The position numbers were made by a program, and so were the translations under genes. Shown here one piece after another: positions 55,915 through 64,000 of a stretch of DNA of 64,000 nucleotides (position 1 is its first letter; the number at the start of each line of letters is the position of its first letter). Where the stretch lies: contig ML769434.1 in NCBI GenBank assembly GCA_009733575.1, positions 233,220 through 297,219 of the forward strand, in the 5' to 3' direction. The stretch is from Gymnopus androsaceus JB14 (Eukaryota; Basidiomycota; Agaricomycetes; Agaricales; Omphalotaceae). The notes under the pieces were generated by a model. It saw only the letters and a list, made by a program, of their open reading frames with translations, ran no database searches and was not told the origin of the DNA.

Positions 55915-55976
55915 AGTGGGTTTCACATATAGAACGGGCATAATAAAATCCCCTCCTCTCTGTACTACACCATCCA

Positions 55977-56835
55977 ATGCAGCGACACAGCACTTCCGCG
56001 TCTGCTCTCACTTCAGCGTTCGATGCCAAGCACCCTGGCTCCAACAAAAACTCAGATGCTAGCTCTCATAGCGACTCGGACTCTGGATTTGGTAGCGATT
56101 CGGACTCTGATCCGATAGCGACTCGTACTCTGGATCTGAAAGTAACACCTCGATCAAGGCCTATGTTCAGAAGCACCGCCGCAACTTTGAATACCATCTG
56201 CAAGATTGCCCGGAACTTATTGTAAGTTACAAGCCTTAATCCTGATCATACTTCACCACTAACTGAAGTAGCCTGCCTTGCATCCTGCCGAGAGGTCCAT
56301 CGTAGGGAAAACCTCTGGAATCACTGGATACCCTATGATTAGGGTGGTTGAATTCAATGTACGTACTAGACTGGAGCCAAAGCGACACTTTGCCTGACAT
56401 CTGTACAGGATATCATTGAGCCTCAAGGTTCTACCACATGTGCAGTGGCTGTCATTCAAGGGCTGAAAGTAGGATACTTCGAATCTTGGTGAGTGTGTTC
56501 ACAGGCTTTCATGCAATACTTTGCTCAATCAAGATAGGCAATCCACCTCAAAACATGTCCAAATTCTTGGTGCTATATACTCATTCCATCGTTCCTATCG
56601 CGAAGCGTGTATCTGCTACATGCGAGCATTTGTCAACGGAGATGTCTGCTGCCTGCTCGACGATGGGCTCACCGAAGTAACCCTGTTGCCGAGATATTCT
56701 CAAACGAGTCGTTTTTTCCTCAATGGTGGACATGGTGCTGGACCTCGTGGGATGAGGAGGATATCTCAGTACCTAGTGTTGACCCGTTGTAGTAATACTG
56801 CTGTGAATGTGAATGCAATACTTGCCCGTTGTTGA
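55977..56835 (+). other. Possible small gene or relic, unrecognised
   Basis: The ATG at 55977 opens MQRHSTSASALTSAF and a Ser/Asp-rich run (SHSDSDSGFGSDSDSD). Near 56530-56830 another frame gives SFHRSYREACICYMRAFVNG or, shifted, FFPQWWTWCWTSWDEED. These pieces could be exons of one gene or of an old element. No family named. Confidence 0.3.
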
Positions 56836-56909
56836 ATTATTATACTTGTAGAGTTTCACTCCATCAATCCTCGAGGAGTGATTATTCATAAATAATACTT
56901 AATAAATAT

Positions 56910-57007
56910 GGCGCTGTGGGGTAGCGGTTAACCTTAGACTTGATTATTAATTCTTTCTCCTGTGCGATTTTCTAGTCTAGCTGCGAGTTCAAATCTCGCC
57001 AGCGCCA
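56910..57007 (+). tRNA. tRNA-like gene, probably with an intron, isotype unresolved
   Basis: The acceptor strands GGCGCTG and CAGCGCC pair perfectly. A T-arm GCGAG-TTCAAAT-CTCGC with a B-box-like centre and a D-arm (GGGT-AGCGGTTA-ACCT) are present. The anticodon stem TAGACT/AGTCTA encloses about 33 nt, too long for a loop, which suggests an intron after the anticodon. However, the position expected to be U33 does not fit cleanly in every register, so candidates such as GAT cannot be chosen. A tRNA-derived SINE head or pseudogene is the alternative. Confidence 0.6.
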
Positions 57008-57418
57008 TACATTAGATTTTTTATCACCGTCAACTTGTCTTAAATCATCACTTTTTTTTGCAACTATACCGTCGCATGGACAACTTGTGAGGGCTTGTTG
57101 TACTCCACACTAATATGGAATTTTCTTTGCATTACTCTCGAGCGTATACCATCGCATGGACTCGGACAACTTGTGCTAGCTAAGGGATTCTCCATCAACA
57201 ACTATCTGCAGACCTTCCTTCAACCTCTTTTGTATTCTCTGTTTGCTTAGAGTCTCAACCTCTCCACGGTAGGTTCTAACGCGTTTCCGGAGACTGGAAC
57301 GCTCCCCTTGCTTGCTCTCTGTTATCTCCAACTTCATGTTTAACCAACTTCAGAGCGGGATTTCCTGTCTTTGAACGACGTTGTTTCATTGGTGGCAATG
57401 GTGGAAGTGCTGGTGAGT
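57008..57418. other. Intergenic with a short repeat
   Basis: taccgtcgcatgga...caacttgtg occurs at about 57067-57089 and, varied, at 57149-57175. No gene. Confidence 0.5.
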
Positions 57419-57945
57419 TCAACTCTTATCCGGAACCCCATTTGATTCTGAGACAGTTGAGCCTTCGTCATCTGTACCCCCCTCCGAGCTGAAGGATCCA
57501 CTATGGTGAAAAGTCATCGAATATGCATCCGACAAGAGCGGTTTGAAGACCATTGTTTCAGGATCTTGGGGAGACTGCGGCAGATTGGCTATGAAGTTCA
57601 CCACCTCTATTACCCAGTCTCGCAGATCGGAGTCAAGAGCAGGAAGGACATCGAACTTGGGCATTACTTGGGCTAGGGCTTCAACGTCTGTGATTTCTTC
57701 CATGCTCGACAGCCATGCTTCTAAAGTCTACATTCATACAGGCTCAGTAAATACCTTTGCCCACCTAATAAAGCTCTCACCTCTTTCGTTCTCTCGATAA
57801 TCAGCTTCTCCTTATACCATCTAACATCAGCAATCGTCTCGGCCGAAAATCCCCTTGTATCTCCAAGCTCGTCATTGGTAACTGCCTGTGGGGGATATCG
57901 TTCAAAATATATGCAAAACAGCTTGCTGAGGATGGACGGATTCAT
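57419..57945 (-). CDS. Hypothetical protein, two exons
   Basis: The ATG at 57943-57945 gives MNPSILSKLFCIYFERYPPQ and FSAETIADVRWYKEKLI; an intron of about 37-40 bp (gtgggcaaag...tgtag) joins RALLG to TLEAWLSSMEEITD. The second exon reads FDVLPALDSDLRDWVIEVV and ends in an acidic Ser/Gly-rich tail at 57419. About 160 residues, probably mostly helical. No family recognised, and the gene could be part of an old mobile element given its surroundings. Confidence 0.45.
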
Positions 57946-58014
57946 TAGAAACCTCTATGATTTGTTACAAGAGAATCGAGCTCATTATACTATCAAACTC
58001 AGAGGAGCGATGGA

Positions 58015-58230
58015 ATGGGACGCCACGAGGAATGGGACACAACAGAGGAATGGGACACAACGAGAAATGGGACACGATGGATAGGAAGACTGGACACGAC
58101 AAATAGGACAACTCAAAATTAGACACACGTATTGAGACATCGCCACGAGGAATGGGACACAACGAATGTCTCTGATTGAAATCAGACAACTCAGGACTGG
58201 ACACGACTAAATAGGACAGCTCGAAATTGG
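58015..58230. repeat. Short-period repeats of the ggaatgggacacaacg type
   Basis: (g)aatgggacacaacga or near relatives occur at least five times (58013-58160), and a second word, actggacacgac(t)aaatagga, occurs at about 58090 and 58195. Position suggests the 5' flank of the next gene was built from these. Confidence 0.8.
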
Positions 58231-58301
58231 ACACATCTTTTTCGGGGGCATGCATATAAGACCGTACGTCTTTCAAAAAGAAACCTCATCCACGCATTAC
58301 C

Positions 58302-58939
58302 ATGGTCCAAAACAACGAACTCTCTCTCCTTCGAACCAGAATTCACCGCCAACGAGCTTCGCGAATTTCTGAGCCCCGAACAGCTTCAGACCATTCGGCT
58401 TCAGAAAGTGGCTTCCGTACAAGGTCAGCAGGGTGAGTACGTGCCATGATTTCGGTGGATGCTTCCAGCTGACTAGTAGTTATCTAAAGCGTCTCTCGTT
58501 GCTGCGCCTTCTAGCTCCAACATCACAGTACCCAATCGTAACTCTGTCGGTCAAGCAACTGCTACTACTCCAGGAGCGACTGCCAGTGGTACGTTTTCCC
58601 TTCACGTTTCGACCCTCAGCTTATGCTAACAAGCAATAGATTCTTCTAGTGTTGTTTGCTCGACATGCGGCACTGTCAATGCTGTTCCGAGCAGTGATAC
58701 GCATTACACGATTACTGTTGGAAAGTCGGTCGGGGTATTTAGTGACCTGTGAGTCTTTTCTGATCGCGTCTCAAACCACACTAAGCCCCTAGTACCTTTC
58801 GTTTTATAGTGCGTTTGTACAGGCACAGGTCATGGGGGTCTCGGGTGCCTGCTTCAAGCGATATCCCTCTCAAGCTGCAGCCCTGCAGGCCTACCATCAC
58901 GCTGTAATACAGGCTGTTGTTCGGATCGTGAATGTATAA
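58302..58939 (+). CDS. Protein with a viroplasmin / RNase H1-N-like domain
   Basis: The C-terminal part reads HYTITVGKSVGVFSDL, then after a GT-AG intron (about 58751-58809) AFVQAQVMGVSGACFKRYP and SQAAALQAYHHAV. The pattern (Y-x-V-x-x-G...G-V/I-F...V-x-G-V-S-G-A-x-x-K-x-Y/F) is the small RNA:DNA-hybrid-binding fold found at the N-terminus of RNase H1 and in viroplasmin-like proteins; such stand-alone proteins are common in agaricomycetes. A CSTCG word precedes it. The N-terminal exon from the ATG at 58302 (MVQNNELSLLRTRIHRQ) can be read in two frames and its link is unsure. No RNase H catalytic domain follows before the stop at 58937-58939. Confidence 0.6.
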
Positions 58940-59258
58940 TACTCCTGTTTGCCTACGTCGAATTACAGTACCAAATGTACTCGTACAATAGCTCGTAACT
59001 ATAGCTCAGAATCATGTCGCTCTCTTGCTTTAAAACGGGAATATAACCATGATGCTTGCAGCTGAACTATTGAGCCAATCTTGAGTCACAACGTATCATG
59101 TACCAATCAAATGTGGACTTTGTCTCATTCCACATCATTCGCCATTCAAATGTGGACTTTGTCTCAATCTAATGAGTACATTGATCCAAGTACATAAGCG
59201 TAAGTCATGGCGCTAGTTCTCGTTTGAACCTTCCTTTGAACAACGACTCTGCAGTACC
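58940..59258. other. Intergenic
   Basis: A direct repeat, tcaaatgtggactttgtctca, lies at about 59106 and 59145. Nothing else. Confidence 0.5.
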
Positions 59259-59676
59259 ATGCCTCTCTTCCGCTGTGAAAACATCATCCGTGCTGCACTG
59301 GAGGTTGTAGTTGAAGATTTTCTTGAGAGGGTCGTGTACTCAGGTCTGAATCATTCTCAAGCCGTCTACCACTCGCTTGTTCACTATACATCTGCATTTG
59401 GCAGGTGGCGACTTTCAAATCACCGCAATATTGACCACCAGTCGCAACATTCTTCCTCATTCACCGCCAGAATATGACGCTGAAGCGTGCTTGAAAATAC
59501 AACAGGTTTGCTGCAAAAGTGTTATACCTAGTGATTTCGAAGAGGCGTACCGACGGTTCCTCCAACAACTTCCTCCATCAGGTACGCTAGTCTGTGTTCA
59601 GTTCAAATTTGATACGCTCAACTCCAGTCACTCAGACGATGATCTTACTATCACAGCTGTATTAACAGCGGTCTGA
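59259..59676 (+). CDS. Hypothetical protein, unrecognised
   Basis: The ATG at 59259 opens MPLFRCENIIRAALEVVVED and reaches HYTSAFG; a second frame from about 59400 reads GDFQITAILTT, ACLKIQQVCCKSVIPSDFEE and ends at 59676. An intron or frameshift near 59390 is needed to join them. No family resemblance. Confidence 0.3.
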
Positions 59677-60081
59677 ATTTTCCGTCCTCAGGCAGCAAAA
59701 GCCAGTTGGTTAGTTCTCTGCCTTGCGAAGTAAATTCCTTCTGAAATTTTAGCCAGCATCGCTCAATGCAGTCCACGACCATGTCATATACCTTGTTGTA
59801 TGCCTCAGTCTATGAGCTCTACTATCCATCAATTATGTATAGCCGTCTACCTGTCTATAGTAAACGAATGATCATCAGACTGTCCGTTATACATCTTTGC
59901 CTCCAGCATTCGATGATTCTGGTTCACTTGCACACGTACTGACACGATACATAATTTCCAATCTATACCTTGCATCTAGTTAAGCCACATGAACTACCAC
60001 TTCAGATCTCCATTTTCCACTCCGCTCCTTGAAATCTTTGCTTCCGATGCATATTTGCCGATATAGAATTCATGGAGCTTT
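59677..60081. other. Intergenic, nothing recognised
   Basis: No gene or repeat supported. Confidence 0.5.
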
Positions 60082-60656
60082 TCACTGACTTCCTTCACAC
60101 GCTCCACCATCCCGTGCCCTTCCTTTATTCGCTTCATAATCAGCTAACACATGATAGCCTCCTCCTGCAGCTTTTCTGAATCTTTTTGCAAGGCAAATCT
60201 CCGATCGCTTGTTATCATCGAATGCTTTGTCGATCTCATCTGGGTTACCGGTCTTGATAAACGAATTGGAGAGGCAATTGAAAAAATGTGTCCAGTTACC
60301 ACCCAAGCCTTTGACGTAGCTGTCGTAGTAGGCTTCAAGGCTCTGCTTAGCAAGTTGTAGGCCTAAGGTCCGCTCATACGTATCTGGATGATACTGGGCA
60401 ACGTGAGGAGGAGATTGTGTATGCAATGAACAAGGAGCAACTGATGCTTGAGGAGTCTGAGTTGGGAGTGCGGGCTGTAAGGTAAGAGTCTCGGTCGCTT
60501 TTATCGGGGGACCTGGAATCTTGGATCGAGCTGCAGGGCTGTCTTTCGAGGAAGCAAAACCACTACAGACTGATTAATCCAGGCTGAGCTTGAGTAGTGA
60601 GGATGAATAACGTACGCTGGTTTCTCCAATTTGGATGTACCGTCAGATTTCTGCAT
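60082..60656 (-). CDS. Hypothetical protein, two exons
   Basis: The ATG at 60654-60656 gives MQKSDGTSKLEKPA; an intron (gtacgttatt...ctgtag, about 60561-60615) leads to GFASSKDSPAARSKIPGPP, a Pro/Thr/Gln-rich linker, then YHPDTYERTLGLQLAKQSLE and GNWTHFFNCLSNSFIKTGNP, finishing near 60082 in a charged tail. The second half is predicted helical. I do not recognise a family. Neighbouring DNA is repeat-rich. Confidence 0.45.
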
Positions 60657-61479
60657 AGTGCCTGACTTTTTATGACTATTGACATTCAATCAGAGAACGG
60701 AGTAAGAAGAGAAAGAGAACGACGCAACCCTTTGTTCTTTGCAGGTCTTTTTCGGGATTATCTTTTGGAGTCACTGTCCTTTGTCGATTTTTGCCTGGAG
60801 AACACGTCTTAAAGCTGATGAGAAGCAGAGGAGATATGAAAAACGTACCGGTGAGTTAATCGTCCTGGAGGTGAAGCATCCTTGTAATCGTCCCTTCCCT
60901 GATTTGAGCCTAAATAGAAGTTAGCACTGATCAGATGTTAGAGAGTATGAGATACGCACTGCATTTTGAGTACTTCACCGTTTGGTTATTGTATTGACTG
61001 CGACGCACTCATTGATGGACTCCTTGTGTCTATGGGCAATGGTTAGCTCAATAAAGCAATGAAATCCAAGGCTTGCTTACTTTTCATAATACCTTTGGTA
61101 ATTGGCCTTCTTAGCGGCATTTTTTTCTGCAGCCGTCTTGTAAGTTTGTGCGCAGGCATGGTGATGATGGTAGAGGTTGAGGCGAAGCGAAACAAGCCCT
61201 TTACATTGGTACCTTGATGTTAGTCAGATGAACCAATCGTCATATCGAATCGTTTGCGACAATTTTGGCCTTACTGTGTATCTTGGGCACCTAGGAATCT
61301 CTTAAATAAATGTTGCTCGAATTGTGCAATACAACAAAAGCACCTTGAATTCCTGCGGTAAATGTGTGAGCGACACTTCAAGGCTAGGACCAACGATTCT
61401 ATCTGATGAACACCGATGTCAGCCGAAGTACAACTCTAAGTAAGTAAGTACTAACTTGCAATTCCTGCTGCACTTCATT
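60657..61479. other. Intergenic, nothing recognised
   Basis: Possible further exons of the minus-strand gene (the frame with its MNVNSHKKSG-like start has no ATG). Nothing firm. Confidence 0.4.
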
Positions 61480-61940
61480 ATAATCTTGCACGTTCCATGA
61501 AATATTGCCCTGGTTGCTGAAAACAAACCTCACGAAAAACAAATTGATCTGACAAGCTGCCGGACATCGAAATTCATTCAAGTACTTACATGTACTGACT
61601 CGAGTAAGTTGTGATTCCCTCCAAATCATTACAGGCCTATGAAAGCTTATGCAGTCTTTCCTGTCATGATTCGTTATGAGTATGATAATTCCTTGCACAA
61701 GTGCTTGCCTTGGATCTTCGAAAACAAAGCAACCTGACGACAAATGAATCAATCTGACAAACAGCCGAACATCGAGATTCTACTTACATGTCCTGACTTG
61801 AGTAAGTTGTCCAGATGACCTCCCCATCCCTCACTATTGAAGCTCATGCAGTCTTTGAGCTACAGCCTATTAAGAACAAATTAATTTGACAGTCAGCTGG
61901 AGACCGAGATCAAAGGTACTTACATGCACCAAGATGAGGT
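61480..61940. repeat. Degenerate ~200 bp repeats
   Basis: Related segments recur about three times: gaaaacaaa...gacatcgaaattc...acttacatgtactgac...gagtaagttg, again at 61720-61860, and a shorter version at 61890-61940 (acttacatgca). They share acttacatg and gagtaagttg words. Confidence 0.6.
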
Positions 61941-61991
61941 TTCTGCAACTTCTTTATCCATAGCTCAGTTTGAGCATTCCATGAATTAACA

Positions 61992-62545
61992 GAGTAAGTA
62001 CTCACCATTGTTGGTCAACTGAGTAAGTACTCATCATCGTTGGTCAACTGAGTAAGTACTCACCGTCGTTGGTCTCGCGACGTGTCTTGCTGTAATCAGC
62101 TTGTTCAAGCATCAATGAATTGCATATCATCGTCAGATTGAATCAATCCTACCGACCTTGCTTTAAACCTGAATTTCAATATTACGGTAAATTCTCTTCG
62201 GTATTTCAGTACTCACCATCGTTGGTCTCGCGACGTGTTTTGCTGTAATCAGCTTGCTCGAGCATCAATGAGTTTGCATATCATCGTCAGATTGCTTTGT
62301 CAGATCGAATCAATCCTACTGACCTTGCTTTTAACCTGAATTTCAATATTACGGTAAATTCCCTTCGGTATTTCAGTACTCACCGTCGTTGGTCTCGCGA
62401 CGTGTCTTGCTGTAAACAGCTTGCTCGAGCATCAATGAGTTTGCATATCATTGTCAGATTGCTTCGTCAGATCGAATCAATCCTACCAACCTTGCTTTAA
62501 ACCTGAATTTTATTATTACAGTGAGCTCCCTTCAGTATTTCCAAA
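61992..62545. repeat. 29 bp tandem repeat running into three ~155-170 bp tandem units
   Basis: gagtaagtactcaccattgt and variants repeat with a 29 bp period at 61992, 62021 and 62050. From 62056 three larger units begin gtactcaccrtcgttggtct at about 62056, 62209 and 62376 (spacing 153 and 167 bp) and share ctgtaatcagcttgytcgag and gaatttcaatattacggtaa. On the minus strand each unit contains GGTGAGTAC, a good 5' splice-site word. Confidence 0.85.
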
Positions 62546-62910
62546 CTCGTGAAGGCGACTGCATAAGCCCAGAGATTAGTACCGAGAAAACCAAAGGTAC
62601 AAAGACTTACTTTGATAGAAACTTTGATCGTCTCAGAATCATACTTACAGACTTCAGATCATCGCTCATCTAAGCTTTCAGTGAGAGCTTCGCCGTAAAT
62701 TAACCTCACCAAGCACATTCCGATTGTGAATTGGAATAACATTTATTCAATAGTCACTTGGAATACTGCTGCTGCTGGGCACTACTGGTCAAGAGACCAT
62801 GCACGACAATGTTGTCTGGGATTCTCAAAAGACGTAAACCCCGCGATGTGGCTGAAACCAGCTTCAGGTGAAAACCCCGTCTTTTCCTTTCTCCCCATCC
62901 CTCTCTGGTC
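62546..62910. other. Intergenic, nothing recognised
   Basis: Flank between the repeats and the next open frame. Confidence 0.5.
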
Positions 62911-63962
62911 ATGAATACGCCTGCCCTTCCACAGACCGAATGCGGAGCTCAGCCTGTGGCTACACCTGACCTCACACAGTCCGACTCCAGCGCTGGAGCA
63001 CAGCCTGCCCCGACAAACCCCGATCCCGCCATTCCGCTTATCAGAACGAGAGCGCCGCGCGAGCACTGTCCAATTTGGAAGATATACAAGGCTGATCACC
63101 ACGATGATGCCAACGAAGCGAGTGCGGAAGCCCGTCTTCTTGCCCAAAAAAAACAAAAGGCACAGACTAAGACCCAAAACCGAAAGCGGAAAAGGGAGGC
63201 AGTGGAAGCCAACATCGAGTACGTTCCAGGTACCCAGGCCAGAAGCAAACCTTCCACGGGGCGCCAGTGAAATACGCATTCCTTAAAAACTTATGGGAGA
63301 ATAGTCAGCCTATACGCCCTGGGACCTACCAAGTAGTAAGCCATTCCACTCGTCCCTCTCATCTCATAGCTAACGTCCAGCCATTCAAGATGTCCCAAAA
63401 TTCTCGCAAAAGTTTGGCCGAAACTTGGCTCTCAAGCAGGACCCTGATCCAGAAATCAATTACGAGCCATACTCTGTCAACGATTACCCAGAGAACGAGC
63501 AAAGTGATGAGCAGGCGCGACGCATAGCTTTTGACAGAGAGCTTGGTTCAGTATGTCATGGATTAGATGGGTCTCACTCACCGTATCGTAGCTCACCGCT
63601 GTATCGTAGTTCCTTGGGGCTGGTGCCGCAACCACTTCACGGCAAAGACCGAAAACAACTCTCTTGTGAAGGTCGTGTTGAATGGCTGTGCAAAACCACA
63701 GGCTTCAACCAATCGCATAAAGGATCCAGCTCTTGCGTACGGAGACCGACACTGGGAGGAATTGAGGGAAGGATTCTACGTCCAGAATCCCCAAGCCACC
63801 CCGGAAGATCGATTTTTCCTGTCCAAGGTCAAGACTTACAAGAAGAGCGTATTTGAGGACCTACCAGAGTCCGCACGCGTAGACTGGACCGAAAAGTTGA
63901 AGCAAGATAATGACAGGATCACGACGGCCAGACACACAATCATGATCTCACGCGTGCGCTAA
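62911..63962 (+). CDS. Unrecognised multi-exon gene or relic, cut by the duplicated F-box flank
   Basis: The ATG at 62911 gives MNTPALPQTECGAQPVATPD and a basic coiled segment (ARLLAQKKQKAQTKTQNRKR). Later frames read YAFLKNLWENSQPIRPGTYQ, DPDPEINYEPYSVNDYPENE and PEDRFFLSKVKTYKKSVFED with LPESARVDWTEKLKQDND. The pieces need several introns or are broken. From 63917 the sequence becomes the upstream flank of the F-box unit (see 39202), so the natural 3' end is missing. No family assigned. Confidence 0.35.
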
Positions 63963-64000
63963 GCGCTCGGTTAGTACTCAGAGCGTCTCTTCTTTCTGCT
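63917..64000 (+). repeat. Start of a third copy of the F-box unit flank, running off the window
   Basis: gatcacgacggccagac, acaatcatg, cgcgctaagcgctcggttag-like and agtactcagagcgtct match 39202-39292 in order. In the 39 kb copy the F-box ATG follows within 10 bp, so another F-box gene copy probably begins just past the window. Confidence 0.85.

Noticed and set aside
55760..56062. Open frame through the minisatellite
   Set aside because: Repeated peptide arises from the 22 bp unit structure; no start context or downstream domain.
1..64000. CRISPR array, bacterial operons or prophage
   Set aside because: All genes have spliceosomal introns and fungal families; tandem repeats found lack regular spacers. 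The window is eukaryotic.

Overview
The window looks like nuclear DNA of a filamentous basidiomycete, most likely an agaricomycete. Genes are short and split by many 45-60 bp GT-AG introns, no bacterial operon structure is visible, and the gene families fit: fused fungal urease, PCL-type cyclin, 7TM orphan family, F-box expansions, kelch-MYND proteins, ZIFL-type MFS, PQ-loop transporter, SWIM-RING E3 ligase and a PP1 inhibitor of the Ypi1/PPP1R11 type. All identifications rest on reading translations by eye; no database was searched.

Layout. 1-5.7 kb: minus-strand tyrosine-recombinase (DIRS-order) retroelement (gag-like, RT, RNase H, recombinase), CpG-decayed and carrying at least four insertions, including a copy of one urease exon. 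6.1-8.4 kb: lineage-type gene of unknown function with zinc fingers. 8.4-11.8 kb: repeats, no supportable gene. 11.9-15.0 kb: intact urease. 15.2-16.8 kb: SWIM-RING E3 ligase. 16.85-19.24 kb: DNA element with ~325 bp terminal inverted repeats enclosing a PCL-like cyclin gene. 19.3-23.4 kb: F-box gene, broken 7TM gene, frameshifted GST. 25.7-31.3 kb: PQ-loop protein, a Ser/Pro-rich hypothetical protein and an MFS transporter. 32.2-33.9 kb: two adjacent, distantly related zinc-cluster-like genes.

34.9-53.4 kb is a block built from repeated units: F-box + kelch-MYND (two copies) followed by a ~4.3 kb tandem duplication carrying the kelch tail, a PP1-inhibitor gene, a second kind of F-box gene and 7TM fragments. 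Both duplication breakpoints can be read in the sequence. In each pair, one member looks intact and the other is frameshifted, truncated or interrupted.

53.4-64 kb is repeat-rich: small inverted-repeat elements, a 22 bp minisatellite, a tRNA-like gene, a viroplasmin/RNase H1-N-like gene, several unrecognised small genes, degenerate tandem repeats with recurring splice-donor-like motifs, and at the right edge the start of another copy of the F-box unit seen at 39 kb.

The genes do not form one pathway. The window reads as housekeeping and metabolic genes (urease, E3 ligase, MFS, PQ-loop, PP1 inhibitor) set among fast-turning-over gene families and mobile elements.
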